64,000 bases of DNA, from contig NC_088204.1 in assembly GCF_037126465.1 (NCBI RefSeq), forward strand, positions 76,073,807 to 76,137,806, given 5' to 3'. A model generated the notes under the pieces. That model was not told where the DNA came from. It was given only the letters and a program-made list of their open reading frames with translations, and did no database searches. Shown here piece after piece: positions 24,401-37,149 of the stretch. Source of the DNA: Ornithodoros turicata (Eukaryota > Arthropoda > Arachnida > Ixodida > Argasidae). The translations under genes were made by a program, and so were the position numbers. Each line of letters opens with the position of its first letter. The stretch's first letter is position 1.

Positions 24401-27400
24401 TTTCGCCGAGGTTTCCGATTGCTTCAGCACAGGTGACGAAAGTGTCTGAAGTAAAATTTAAAAGTTATGAGCTTTATTTCAGTCTCGGGTGGGCAACTGA
24501 GTTGCAAGTAAGTTGCGGGTATTTCTACACAACATATTGTCATAAATGTCAGAATGTTAAAACAGGAAGGACGCGATATTTTTTCTTTTCTTTTGCAGCT
24601 GGCGTTAAAGTGAGTAGATCTACGTCCCTAACCATAATACGTGCTCTACCAGGAGCTCGTAGAAACACTGTCCAAATTCACCTTATTTATATTCGCTTCC
24701 AAATCGCCGCTAAACTCACCGTAAAAATCTAGACCATCTTTAAAAGTAAAAAGCGCGCGAAGTTCAAACGTATCGAGCTCTTTTCAAAAACTCAAATTCG
24801 GTCGATACTTTAGACCATATATTTCGTCCTGCTGGTCCAACTTGCATTCCTGACGGTAATATACTACCCTTTTCCGCACATCACTAGTTAGGAAACAGTC
24901 ATTCCCAACTTCCCTTTTCTATAGGAAGCCATTCTAACTGTTTGCTACCGCGCTTCACCAGAATCAGGGATCTAAACACAGTTGACAACCATGATCCCCC
25001 GTAGTGTGGCTGCCTTTTATCCCCAAAGAAGCAGAGGGGAAAGAAAAAGAAAAACGCCTATATACTTTAACGTCTCACATGTTCGAGTCGTATAGGCATG
25101 CCAAACAACCACTAAGCCTAACGCCTATCTACACGGAAAAGTCTGGCGGACAGTTAAGAAGCACGCGAAGAGAAACAAAGAAACTGTGAGGGTTGCCAAC
25201 CTATTGGGCACAAAAAGCTATATCTGGCGGGGGCCCCCTCCTCGTAAAAGTCATCTAATTTTATTGCATGCGGGATGGGGGTGACGGGCACGGGGTTTAC
25301 ACTTTTACTTCTTCAGGAGCGGGAGTGAAATTATTCCAACATTTATTCTGGAAGAGAAGAAAATAACCTTTTTTTTTCTTTTTCTGTTCTTCCCGTTGAG
25401 GGGCCTGACGTATCTCCAACATTTATTGCCTTTTCACGTCTAATAGATGCTAAGCGTCACAAAAAAAAAAAAAGAAAGAAAGACATGAGAGAGAGAAGAA
25501 AAAAAAAGACGTCCGCTCAATGAAAGGAAGGTGTCACGCATTCGGAAACAGTGAACGACGACCGGTACACCAGGAATGTCGGGAATGGTTCGAAGATGGT
25601 GCTCTCGTGCGGCAACCGCGGTGAGGCAATAGCAAAGACACAAGAAGTGCAATAAGGAAAGGAAGAAAAAGAAAGAGAGAGTGAAAAAAAAAGGCGGTAT
25701 ATATCCTTCCCAGCTGTGGCATTTTCTGTCTTTTATGGGTAATTAAATTTGTCACGCGTCATTTGACAAATGTTCCCATCGGGTTTTCTCCAAAGGCCCC
25801 ATAAAGTTAAAAAAAAAAGTGGAAGAGAATTATTTTCTGTTCGAAGCAGGAATTTACGATTCTTTTTTAATGCGTTCCGGGATCGCCTCTTTTTGCGGTA
25901 TTGATCGGTCCATGTTTTTACTGAAGTCGTTCCGCCAATAATCTAGCATTTGAGGAGTTATATTAACTGTGACATTGCTTTAAAAAAAAATAAGCCGTGT
26001 AATCCTCGCAGTAATATTTAATAGCGCGTGATCTCCCAATCTGGTGGCTGTCTTTATTGTACGTTTTGGGATTACATTTTAAGGCAGTTAATAGGTCAGT
26101 GCCATTTACTTTTTTCGCGAGGGTGCATTTAAATACCGTAAGAACCGGAACACAATTTACAAGCAGCATTATTACCAGCAACACTGGGACTGCATTTACC
26201 ACCTAAAAGTGGTAAATGCAAATATTATTTTATAAAATACTGTTATAATAATAAAAAAATACTTTTATCTTCGTCAGAACCCGTAAGTCGGTAGTATAGA
26301 TGTACGTTCTGGTTCATCGCATAATCCGGTTTATACGATAGTCCGTCAGCAGATAGTCCGCGTGTAAATAGCAAACACATTTGCATTTGCTGTTGTTGCA
26401 AACAAACACATCAGACTTTCCTAACCCAAAGGCAGAACAGTGCGCATTCCAGAAGGCTAAGTTATGACGAGCGTAATCTGTGTTGTATTGCAGCAAAACA
26501 CAATTAACATTAATTACATTTTGGTAGACACGCCTCAGGCCAAGACGAAAGGGCGTTCAATATATCTTGGGTAATGCTCTTATTTATATGCATAAATTCG
26601 CGAAGCGTAATATTTTTTGTGCTATACAAATCAGTTATGCATCATTAGTGAGCTAAGAAAATTTCGCGCCCTTTCTTATGTAGTCACAAAAAAAAAAAAA
26701 AAAAGAGAGAGAGAGAGAGATAAGAAGCTTTTCCTTTCTCTTTTCTTTTTCCTTCCAGATACTTCACAGAAAACCGGCAAAGCTACGCATTGTTATGATT
26801 TTTCCACTTCGATGCTAACCGTTTTTTGTTTGTTTTTTTTCCTTTAGTCAGGACACATCTTCGTTGACTTCAGAATTACATCTAAATGAGCCATTCTGAA
26901 ACGTCAATCGAAACGCAAAAAAAAAGAAAAAGGAAATAAAAATCCAGTGCGGCATAATTTTACCGTTAACTGCAACCAAGATGCCGTGCCAGTTAAAGAA
27001 AGAGATATCGACAGCCCATCGATTACATAAGCTATCCTCGTCTGCGTACAGAAACTCCCGCCAACGCAAGGTAACGTAGGGGCGAATGGCAAGCTTCTTA
27101 GCAGTGTGGAGCTCTATTTCGCAGAGCTGCCCACGGAAAACACGGCCTTTTGAATTGCTCCTTCCACCCCTATGCACCCGCACTTTCAGTGCAATGTGCT
27201 GCTCGGGAATACTCACACGTAAAATGAGACACTGCACTGGGCGTATAGGAGAGACACCGCAAGAAATGAAAGAAAAATAGTCACGTGGCTTCGATGGGTT
27301 TTTGTGACGTCACATTGACTCCAACCGCATTCACTTACAAGCTTTCGTGCAGCGATATGAATAAAAAAAGACGATTTCGTAATAACTGTACCACTCCTCA

Positions 27401-30400
27401 TCGTCTACTAGTTTTTTTTTCTTCTTCTTCTTCCTATTTTCGTTTTTATTTTTACTGATCACAGTCGCATCGAGAAAAGAATACACGCTCTGAAAAAAAA
27501 TCTGTCGAGGAAGGCATTCATCTCATCCCCCTTCAAGGCGTTATTATGATTACTTCACGCAACCAAAAGGTAACAAAAAAAAAAAAATTATACATTCACC
27601 ACCTCTCGAGCAACGTATGCGTTTCAGTTTCAAAGAGAAAAAAAAAAAAAAGAAAAGAAAAATATGCGGTACGGACGAGCAATATCTCTCCGAAATTTGC
27701 ATTTCTATGACAAATCAGCTAGAAGGAAGCAAAACAGGGGGAAGAAATTTGAAATACATGCGAGACAGACAGACACAGATATATGCGCATATATCTATTC
27801 CTATATCTTCGTGCATAGATAAATTCAATGGGTTTCCCCCTCTCCCCTCCTCCTCCTTCTTCTCCTCCGCTTCAAAGATGCTCGTACAGTTTTTGCATCC
27901 CCCGGGACATGCAGGGACGTTCTCTCTCTCTCTCTCTCCCTCTTTCTGCTGTTCTTCGGATCGGTTTGCTGCTTCTGCCTCACACCCTTTCCCTCTTTAT
28001 TTATTTTGTCGCGAATATTCGTGTCTTCTCCAATCCCAATGTTTCCTACCGAAAAAAAAAAATGCGCGAAGGTGTGTTGCGAGGAGATTTCTTGTTCATT
28101 CTGTCTCGCCGCGAATGAAGGTATTGGCACTTAAATTCGGCAACTTAAAATGCAAGTTGTCGACTAGACGTAAGGGGCGGCTTTCATGATACAACTGCCT
28201 CTGCTACGCCTACATTGGTCGATGCGTTAGAAGGAACAGGCGAAAAATAAAAAATAAAAAATGCGGGTTGGGGGGGGGGGTACAACGTGCTGTTGCGAAG
28301 AGCACGGTCGACTGTGGGTACATGTGATATAGTAGAACGAACGTGCTTTTTTTTTCTTCGAAATTTTCAGTTTTTATTGCGTATGTTCGCCAACAACACA
28401 TCTATGCAAGAAAATGGGGAGGTAAAACGGTCCGTTCCGCAGCGCCCTCTACAGTAAAGAGAAAATTTATGGCGTCGTAAAACGTTGGGAATATGCATGT
28501 TGCATTGTAAAACGGACACGGAAATCCTAAAATGGAGACGCGATTGCGGATAGTATCGCATTTCGAACGCAGTACTATCAGTACTTTATCGGTACTACTA
28601 ACTATCGACGTAAACTCTCTGGCAGACGCCACCGAAGTTCACATCCCGGCTATTTAGATCGACAGTTATGCGACGCTTCTTTTATTTATTTTTTTTATAT
28701 GTTTTGTAATATGTAAGACAAAACTACTATGCGGCAAAGTAGGCTGGTTTGATCGCCTGCTTCATTAATATAGTGCAAAAGACTACGCAAAAGCGGAGTA
28801 TCACAACAGCGCCAATATAGTCCGTGTTCCCTCGAAACAAAACACCCCGCCCTTCTGTGAGGGAAGGCGTCTTATAGCAGACGACGATTCTCCACTCTCC
28901 ACTTTCCGCGTCGTCTGCTTTCGACAAGTCAAATGGTGGGCTTCACCTGTCAACACCGCAGTGCTGCAAGAAAAACGCACCTTACAGGCACGCTGGCAAA
29001 CGGACTACACTTTCGTTCCCCCCCCCGGCCCATGTTGAGGCCAACGACTTAGTTCACCTTCTCAAGCACAGCTAACTAAATTTCAGAGAAAACCTCATTT
29101 TACAGCCCCTGAACGAGTCGAGAAATGTGACGACACTTCGGTAGCATTCCGACGCGCATTCCCCGAGTCACAGCTTGCGCAGTCAGGTGTTCCGACAACG
29201 TTAATGAATTCGTCCCAATCTCAAGTCACGTTTGTTAAGCCTACCGCCGTCTCGGGTAATGACACATGCCAAGCCAAGCCAAATCGAGAGCGGCGGAAGT
29301 GGGCTTCTCCTGAATAGACTTAATGATTATTCAACCGAAGAGCGGGCAGATATAAGACAACGCCGGTTTGCTCGTTCAGTATTATGAGATTGGTGTCTTA
29401 TGTATTTCACTGATTCGTTACTTTGTTGATTATTTTATTTGTGCGAAGGGCTCCGACTTGGATGAAAACTCATCTGTTAGATTAAACGAAGGAGGGCGAA
29501 TTCGAATAATAGAGCTCCGTCTAAATCTCACAACACAGTGCTTCCCTAATGTAATAGGGAAAAAAAAGGAATGACAAGTGGGGAAGCAGCGACACAGATC
29601 GACTTAACGGCAAAAAAGAGAGACGGCTATAGTTGCGAACACGAAACGAAAGCAGGGAACGAGGCACGAATTTTAAAATCATCGAACGCCATCGAGAAAA
29701 CCCGGTCTCTGCCTTCGTTCCTCTAAATGAAGGAGTAGGATAGGGAGAGTCATTGGGAACAGCGGGGAGGGAGTATGATTAATACCTCAACGTGGCTAAA
29801 CTTCCTGGTCGCTGACTTCGTTGGATTCCGCTGGATTTAGCGAAGGGATATACATCAGGCCACCTCAGCGCCCCCACTCGTATTTATACCGCATTCCAGA
29901 ATGACGAACAGGGAGAAGAGGGATGAAGGGGATATCAATCCTCCCGTCTCCTCGAAGGGTGCTCAAAGGGTGGGGGATGGGGATGGTGTGTGTGTGGGGG
30001 GGTGAAGGTGACGTGGAGACAGAGAAAAAGATTTTGGCTCCATGGGGAGACTGCATAAAAAGAAGGGCGAAGAGAAGTTGGGGAGGATAAGGGTGCTCGT
30101 AAGACGTGAGGGTGTCCAAAGCGCGTTGATGACGTTGGTGTTACGATACCGGTATTATCGTTTCTGTATCCATTAAAGGGGTGTGAATGCGGATCCGGAT
30201 CAGATGGGGCGGAGGTGAATACTGATGCACACCGTTTGTTTTCCGTACATATATTTGCGTTCAGTTGTGTTGCTGAAATGTATCTCTTAAGCCTGATTAA
30301 TAGATTACGCCGCGAGGGAGCTGCGGTGCAGTGGGGTGAAGAGTACTCGTGGATGGGTTGTGTATTGCGGTAGTCGGGGGTTTGTGTGGGGTGCTGTGTA

Positions 30401-31267
30401 GTGTTTGGGAAGCTAAAAAAAAAAACGAGAAGTGATGCGAGGAAAGTACGATGGCTTTCGTGAATTCCTTTAGAGTTGTGAAGACAACGATGCTGGTGGG
30501 ATAGAGGGTTCCAAAGCCTCATTTTTTTAGTCCATCAGTTACGGCAGCGCCAGTATCGAAGTGCGCTCAGCCGGGGTATGCGTTCAACTCAATAAATAAA
30601 GTGGGCTTTGTTATGCAAGTGAACGCCTTTTGAGGTGGTTGGCACAAGCGATTCTCGGCTCGTCCTGTGCTATTTCTGTCTTTTCCCTGGATTTTCTTCG
30701 GAGGTTTTAAGACAAGTAGCGGCATGATTAACTATGAAGTCCGTTCAAGACGGACGATATTCGCCAGGATATCATCATAATAATCCGCCACATGAGAGGT
30801 AGATTGCTCGGAAGACTCATATGAAGAAACAAAGAAAGAAAGAGATTTTTTTGTGCTTGTGTACGCCATGTTTTCTTACGCAACAGGCACCATGCAGCCC
30901 CATCTCTATCGTTTTGCTGCGCCTCCGGGGTATGCAATGATCACCTGTTACTCTATAGACGATACTGCACGGTGATTCTGGCAACATGACCTGAAAGGCC
31001 ATGAAACTGGGGTGGAACGTAAAGTCAACGCGATGACCTAAGAGGCCCTCTCTGTGCGTTCAAAGGATCGATAACTCATCGCATTAGGCAATGCTCCAGA
31101 CACAGCGTAAACATACAGGAAGTATTGGTAATGCATCCGTCCGCGTATATAAAATGAATCCGAATATAAAGGAACCCAAATGGACCTGTGCTCCCTTTGT
31201 CTGGAACGGCATTATGGGTAATGTCAAATGTCGTCGTCTCCGCGACGTAAATAAAGCAGATTCATTT
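24401..31267. other. Unassigned, A/T-tract-rich region
   Basis: No gene recognised over almost 7 kb. It holds simple repeats and homopolymers: A-rich at 25458-25510, 26688-26720 and 27575-27590, TC-rich at 27925-27945, and G at 28268-28280. There is a short hairpin GCAGACGACG/CGTCGTCTGC (28877-28918), a CTCF-like motif at 28442-28455 and TGACGTCA at 27305-27312. Long frames here (27617-28189; 29935-30522) run through low-complexity tracts. Confidence 0.4.
25963..26169 (-). CDS. Possible small secreted peptide ORF, weak
   Basis: On the minus strand a frame contains a strongly hydrophobic stretch (VPVLLVIMLLVNCVPVLTV) followed by a polar region with an NGT glycosylation sequon and four cysteines. 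This layout resembles a signal peptide plus a small mature peptide. The only in-frame ATG lies inside the hydrophobic stretch, at about 26169; the upstream frame opens just after TTTTAG, which could instead be a splice acceptor before an exon. A short hairpin (GCATTTACC/GGTAAATGC) sits at that edge. I do not recognise the family and chance is quite possible. Confidence 0.15.
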   Translation of the reverse strand: MLLVNCVPVLTVFKCTLAKKVNGTDLLTALKCNPKTYNKDSHQIGRSRAIKYYCEDYTAYFFLKQCHS

Positions 31268-31280
31268 CGTTGTGCAAATA

Positions 31281-31589
31281 TTCCTTTTTTTTTAGTTCCG
31301 TGTTAGCACCGCGAAGCAACTATGGCTATGAGCGGCGTACACATGTGGACAGATAGACAGAGGGCAGCAGGAAGTAGCGGAGGACATGGGGCTACTATGC
31401 GTCCTGGGCCGACTTCAGGGGGAACTGGGCCGACATTCGTCCGGAAAGTCTTCGGAAAACCCAGGGGAAAACCTCAGACGGCACAGCCGGTGGTAGGATT
31501 CGAACGCAACACCTCCCAGTTCTCAGCACGACCTTGGCTACCGGCAACGAGCGAGACGCCTCAACTCGCTCGGCCATATTGCCACTGGT
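31281..31589 (-). mobile_element. SINE-A copy with tRNA-Leu/Ser-like head and 13-bp TSD
   Basis: Flanked by the perfect 13-bp direct repeat CGTTGTGCAAATA (31268-31280 and 31590-31602), which fixes both ends. On the minus strand it begins with a tRNA-like head whose A-box reads TGGCCGAGCGAGTTGAGGCG, like class II (Leu/Ser) tRNAs, and has a B-box-like GCGTTCGAATCC. It continues into the standard SINE-A body (GAAGTCGGCCCAGGACGC) and 3' end (GCTTCGCGGTGCTAACACGG) with a short A-rich tail. The head differs from those of the copies at 38.3 and 45.1 kb although the bodies agree. Confidence 0.9.
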
Positions 31590-32354
31590 CGTTGTGCAAA
31601 TACAGCTGTAGAGCGTGTTGGTTGAGTAACGTGGTAACAGGCGTGAAGAAAGGGAAAGACTGTCAGTGAAACTGATTAAAGTGCCACTAGGGACTAGAAA
31701 AAAAAAATGGTACTTACTTTATTACGTAGTATTTATATATCAATTTCGTTCAAATACCGCTATTATGCGGTTCCACGAATTTTCGAAAGCACCCGCAAAG
31801 CTTGATAGTTTCGGATTCTCCAAGAATAGGTGACGCTATCGAGCGCTCCGGAATCTGTCTGCTAGCAACAGAGCGTGCGTGCGTGCTTTCCGGTCTCCGC
31901 ACCCTGCTACACGTTGGAAGACTGCCAGCAGCAGTGGTGAGGAGACGAAAATGGACCTTGGAGAGCCAGTGTTGCCAGATGTGTGTGCAGATTGCGCGCA
32001 CTGTGACGTCATACTTCCCAAAAATAGAAATTAATTTTATGAAAGTTCCGCGTCGGATGTGTCGGGAGAATACGATGCGAGACACGCGGACTGCGATGAG
32101 ATAAATTTGGTAAGATTTTGAAGAGACGACATTTAGTCCGCAAAGGCGCTTTAATGAATTTACACATCGTGTCGGCTTATTGTTAGCTGAAGTTCACGGC
32201 GGTTGAATAGTATCTTTCTTCTGTCGTTGTTGCTGCGTATTTTCGATCGGATTTCGTCATAAATTACCACAAAAGTAGTTACACAGCAGCAATTCGTATC
32301 CGTGCCTTAAGCTGTCCCTCTCAAGTTCACTCGTGAAATCATTTCGTGCCAAAC

Positions 32355-32753
32355 AGGTAGGGTTAAACTGCCTTACCCAGATTCGGGAGGGGAAAAAAGA
32401 GGCGCCATTTTTAATCTGTAATTCGGGGGAAAATCGGGTGCCATTGATACATCCGGGTGTTATCGGTTGTTTCTGTTCTTTCTGTTCAGCAAGCGACCCA
32501 AAAGGTGCATGTATAGCTAAACATGCATTCCTCGCGAATTACAGTCATAAGCACCCCACGTTATAAGATCAAATCTGCTTTGCATAGTTCATTGTTGCAC
32601 TAAAATATTATTTACGCCAGAAATGCGTTTACTTCGCTACTGGGCAGTGGATGTGATACGCGTGGTTGGAATTCGTTCGATAAATCCGTTTTAACCCGAA
32701 CTGTTCCAAAACTGCACCGGGCGGAATCGGGTTTAATCCGCAAAAGTCAGACC
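32355..32753. mobile_element. Degenerate hAT-type element related to 36040-36391
   Basis: The right end AAAAGTCAGACCCTA closely matches the right TIR of the element at 36040-36391 (AAAAAGTCAGGCCCTA), preceded by GGGTTTAATCC as in that family. The interior carries similar AATTCGGG and TCCGGGT segments. The left end is poorly preserved (TAGGGTTAAAC), so the start is approximate, and no target duplication was found. Confidence 0.45.
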
Positions 32754-32754
32754 C

Positions 32755-34640
32755 TAAAGAAAGACACTCAACGACAGAAACGGAAACATCTACGGGCTTG
32801 AAGCCCTTTCATCTCGACAGACACTAGTTCCACTCAGCCGTAACGATTTTTCCTTTCCTTTGCCGTTCAACAAAAAGTGCGCCCGTCGCTTATCTCCATC
32901 TGCCAGTCATTCCTATCGCTACTCTCCCGTATGATTATCTCTCTTCACCGACACAATGCAACGTCACCTTCCTTATCTCGTACCAAACAGGGACTGCCAC
33001 TCCGTCTCCTCTCCCCTTTTCCTCCCTCGACTTCTTCCACACAATAACTTTTCTTTCAATCCAATTCCGACTGAAAACACATTAAGTCGACTCGCAACTG
33101 TCCTTCCTTCCATTTCAAACCACCTCATAACAACCAACAACACAATCGTCTCCCGAATATCTTTTTCTTCCATTCCTCACTTCCATCGCGAAATCGCAAA
33201 ACAAGGAAACTCCCGAAAACGTCTCAATGATATCTGGGAAGGAACCTTCCCTGCACGGCATCTCACCCCCCCCCCCCCCGCTTTCTGTTCAAGCCCTGTA
33301 TCGCTGTTCCACCACGAGTCAAGTCGAGCGTACCAGCCAATATACGACAAACCTTCCTCCCCCCCCCCTCTCACGCCCTTTCCCTACCCTTCTCCGCGCA
33401 CTAGACGGGGAGGGAGTACCACGTCGAGAGGGGGCGAACCCATGATCCCCCTTCTCCAGGACAAACGAAGGGAGAAACGGACGGTAATAAGGACTTGGGG
33501 GGAAATAAGGGAATAAATAGGGAAACTGGGCAAAGAAAATATGGGCACAAGCGAGAAGCAGCGACGATGCAACACATACGACCAACAAAAAGTATCAACA
33601 CAAAGGGGGACAATCGGAAAAGCAATACCAAAGAAACGCAAAAGTGGGGAAAAAAAGGGAAGTATCAGGAATCAGACGGAGCGAACGGATACTCGAAGAG
33701 ACAATATTAAACCGTTTATTCTGGCTGCTTTTATTGGCACGGAGAGAGGTTTTTTGTGTCATTTATGTATATGGCACAGACAGATAGCGAAGGGGGAAAA
33801 AAATAAAGAGTGAAGTGATATCTACAGAGAACCACCCTTGGTCAGTGAGCCACATAAATGTTCCGTGAGAGGCCGCTCTTTTTTTCAGAATCGCCTCGTT
33901 ATATCGAAGCAGTTCGTTTTAGCCGAGTGTCGCCTGGGTGGGTTGTGTTTTGTTCTGTTGCGCCTTGTTCGTCTGTTTTATCCGTATATCTTCCTTCTAA
34001 GGCGAGTGTAAGAGGGTAACACGGTCGAAAGGTGATTGGTCGAGGTGACGCGTGACGTAGTTGGTGATGGGCTCTGGGGTGCTAGAGAGAAGAGACACTT
34101 GTGGTGTGGCTTTTGTGCGAAAAGCAACGGGGTTTACGTTAGGTGTATTACACGTAAAGAGCGGTACGACGGCGCGGATAATCCATTAATTTGCTATTAA
34201 TGCCCTCGATAATTCATCGGACACTGTAGGAATATCCGTCGGAAAGAAACCCGAGTGTGCCACATTCCAGTTATTCAGAATAACACACTTTACATAAAGT
34301 CCCGGATTACTGTTTCCCAAACGATATGAAGTGCGTTCACAAGGCTTCTCCCTTTATGCAAAAGTGTCCCAAGATTTTAACTTATAACATTTAACATGAG
34401 TCCCACGGAGGTCGTTATTCGTAAAAAAAAAATGTTATCAATGTGCTACTTATATCTTCAGAGTGTCACGTTAAGTACCACGAGAAAGTAAAAAATCATA
34501 GTCGCGAAACAGGGATCAAAGCACAACGTTCAAACCGAAAACTGGCCTCCTTCCAAGCGACGCTTGCCGTACCGCAACACTAGTGACGTCAGCAGAATAA
34601 AAAAGAAGAGGAAACCGATTGCATGCCTTTTCCATTTCCT
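32755..34640. other. Unassigned, pyrimidine-rich then G/A-rich region
   Basis: No gene recognised. Bases 32940-33480 are biased toward C/T on the plus strand, which gives long proline/serine-rich frames (for example 33 kb plus, 186 codons) that I treat as compositional artefacts. TGACGTCA occurs at 34584-34591. Confidence 0.4.
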
Positions 34641-34649
34641 TCTTTTTTT

Positions 34650-34651
<2 letters not shown>

Positions 34652-34681
<30 letters not shown>
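34652..34681. repeat. (TG)n microsatellite
   Basis: Fifteen uninterrupted TG dinucleotides. Confidence 0.95.
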
Positions 34682-35187
34682 GGGCTGTTTTTGAAATACG
34701 GTGCACGTTACACATATTGGTGCACAACCTGTATGTAAATACATACCAGGGGTACGACATTGTGTGCTGGGTAGAGTATCGACCCTGGCGATGAAACTCC
34801 CCATTCACCATCTCCAAATAAAGTTGTTGCTGCTTGTGTGTTGCACCACCCTCCCCCCAGGGTCTTGAATGGAAGACTTCTCATATTAGAGGGAGATTCC
34901 ATTCTACAGAACGGGTGCCGAAAGAGCGATTTCTAGACTTACAAACGGAGAAATGACAAAACTTACTCACTCACTCACCTCATCGTCAAAATATAATTGT
35001 TGTTGTTGTTGACAATAGAGTAACTGCTCATTAAAAGCTATAGAGTGAACCTTACTTTGCTTTTCTTCTTCTTCTTCTTGTTTTTCTTTTTTTTTTTCGT
35101 TACAGGGAACAGAACGGCTGCGAAATCTCTCGGGCCGTCTTTAAAATACTTTGGCCCAGCCCTAACCCCCAAGCGCTCCCGGATGCG

Positions 35188-35992
35188 TACCTGTCACACG
35201 GACACTTTCGATCCGCATTGAGCCAACGCTCATCGAGCTCAATGCAGATCCGGCGCTGCTACATGGACACTTTCGAGCAGGATCGAACTCCGATCCTGCT
35301 TAACCTGATCCAGTTTGTAATACCCCTGTCACACTGGCAGTCTTCAATGATCATTGAAACCAATCGTAATTGAAAATGCGTGTAGCGCCACCTTGCGTGT
35401 AACGTGTCAATCTGTCGGGGAGCATTGAATCCAATACTCTTTGGGAAGTTGACACGTCACGCGCTTGGTGTCACTACACGCATTTTCAATGGTCATTGGT
35501 TTCAATGATCATTGAAGACTGCCCGTGTGACAGGGGTATTAAACGGGATTGAGATTCTCAAGACAGCTTGAAGACCGCCATTGGTATCTTCGAAGTCAGC
35601 GAATTTGTAGTGGTAAACAAAACATTACATTAATTTGCAAATGTTCCTATGTATACAAGCCCATGGAACTTCACGGTTACTGTTTTAGTCTAGGTATGAG
35701 GGGCGACTGCGCTTGCTGATTTGTTTTATCTCCACCACTCTCGACACCGCGCTCCCCGTAAAGGCTTAGTAAGCAGCACAATGCGGAAGAGGATGCGGCT
35801 ATTGTCGACTTTTTAGGAACATATTTGTCAATCACAGCGTACTGTCTCGGGGCTGTTAGCGCAGCCTGTCGACAAGCCAACCTTTCGATACGCATAGAGT
35901 TGGACACAGTGTAGCAGCACCGAACGCTCTTGAGAAACTCGATGCGGATCGGATTCAATCCGCATTGAAAGCGCCGTGTGACAGGCGTATTA
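35188..35992. mobile_element. Outer TIR element hosting a nested element
   Basis: The left end TACCTGTCACACGGACACTT and the right end GCGCCGTGTGACAGGCGTA are inverted relatives. Beyond them, CGATCCGCATTGAG on the left mirrors CAATCCGCATTGAAAG on the right. The element is about 800 bp including the inserted element at 35318-35541. A 93-codon minus-strand frame near 35677-35958 is unrecognised. Confidence 0.65.
35318..35541. mobile_element. Inner miniature element with long TIRs
   Basis: 224 bp. The ends are TAATACCCCTGTCACAC and GTGTGACAGGGGTATTA, a perfect 17-bp inverted pair. The inverted homology then continues imperfectly through CAGTCTTCAATGATCATTGA and GAAAATGCGTGTAG. It shares the (C)CTGTCACAC terminus with the element that contains it, so both belong to one superfamily and one inserted into the other. 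Confidence 0.85.
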
Positions 35993-36039
35993 GCAGCCTG
36001 GCTGGATAGCGTGATTGTGGTGTCGGCACGTCTTATAGT

Positions 36040-36391
36040 TAGGGCCTGACTTTTTAGGGTTAAACCCGTATCCGCCCGATATTTACCCCCGGAACGAAAT
36101 CTGTAAAATTCGGGTTTAACCCGAATCTACCCGAAAACATCCGGGTCGCGTGGCACACTCATAAGCGTGCATTAAAATAAAGTTTGATAACATTGCTAAA
36201 CGTTAGTTCCACGTTAAGACAAATTTTTATTAAACAATAAAAAATCACCCGAATACACCCGAATTCCTGACGACAGAATATGCCGTAACGGGATTTAACC
36301 GGAATACACCCGAATTTTCCAATTAAAGATATCGCCCGATATTTACCCCCCGAATTTGGCCAAAAATAAAACCCGAAAAAGTCAGGCCCTA
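36040..36391. mobile_element. hAT-type miniature element with perfect 8-bp TSD
   Basis: 352 bp with perfect 11-bp ends TAGGGCCTGAC and GTCAGGCCCTA, flanked on both sides by CTTATAGT (36032-36039 and 36392-36399). Repeated CCCGAAT and CCCGATATTTACCCCC segments lie near both ends. There is no coding capacity. The intact duplication suggests fairly recent insertion. Confidence 0.92.
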
Positions 36392-36841
36392 CTTATAGTG
36401 CGAAGTCGCAAAGGTGCCCCATCAGACAAGCGCTGGCCAGAAATTTGCGGGATGGGATTTATGCGTGGTGTTCTCCTCCTGGCGATGTCTGTGTTTGTCC
36501 CTTATCGACTAAGCTCGGAGAACAAGTGCTCTGTGACAGCCCTTTATACCACAACGAAAGTCCGATACAAAGGACGACACGAAAAACGCACGCGAAGAAG
36601 GTTGATCGCGTGCGTTTTTCTTGTCTTTCCTAGGCTGTAAAAACACAATTTTTATAGCATGAACGCGATTTTTATAGCACTCTGCGTGCAGGTAACGTGT
36701 CACAGAACAGGAGTACCCTTCCCTCCAGAAGACAATGATATTTTGAGTGTTGCACGGCCATGGCGTGCCATGCTGTGAAGTTCCGAATTTTTAGAGCTTT
36801 CGCTTCCGTCATGACGGGCCTTTCCCGCCAGTTCGCCTGCT

Positions 36842-36960
36842 GTATTTATTTATTTATTTATTTACTATCGGTACCCTACTGCTCCACAAGGTGGCATTGT
36901 GTAGGGGAGGGGAACACTATACGAAAATACAGAGATGTTACACTTGAGCAACTTGATAAC
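36842..36960 (-). mobile_element. LINE 3' end fragment, (TATTTA) tail type
   Basis: Read on the minus strand, this ends in an A-rich tail of repeated AAAT units (the TTTA repeats at 36845-36864 on the plus strand), preceded by a C-rich block (CCCCTCCCCTACACAATGCC). The same arrangement (CCCC block, ATGTAA-like segment, then AAATA repeats) is seen at 50172-50240 and 54886-54955. The 5' limit is uncertain. Confidence 0.5.
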
Positions 36961-37149
36961 AAGAAGAAAAACAAACAAAAAAGGGAAACAACACAAACCA
37001 CAAACGCAAGTAGCAATAATAATCACCCAGAACGCAAATCATGTAAAGCACTTGAAGAGGTACCGCTAGAACAAAGAGCAGACTGGGTCACGTGGAAGAT
37101 TGCTCCGTCGAGGTGTTGTCTCGACTAATTTGTAAGCTCTGTTTTTTCG

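Noticed and set aside
27617..28189. 190-codon plus-strand ORF
   Set aside because: It runs through A-rich and TC-rich low-complexity DNA; poly-Lys and poly-Ser stretches mark it as spurious.
29935..30522. 195-codon minus-strand ORF
   Set aside because: The composition is dominated by H, P, T and S from G-rich and GT-rich plus-strand sequence, with no recognisable domain.
32956..33516. 186-codon proline/serine-rich ORF
   Set aside because: It is produced by a C/T-biased tract with poly-C runs. Overlapping frames on both strands are similarly open, and there is no domain or splice signal.
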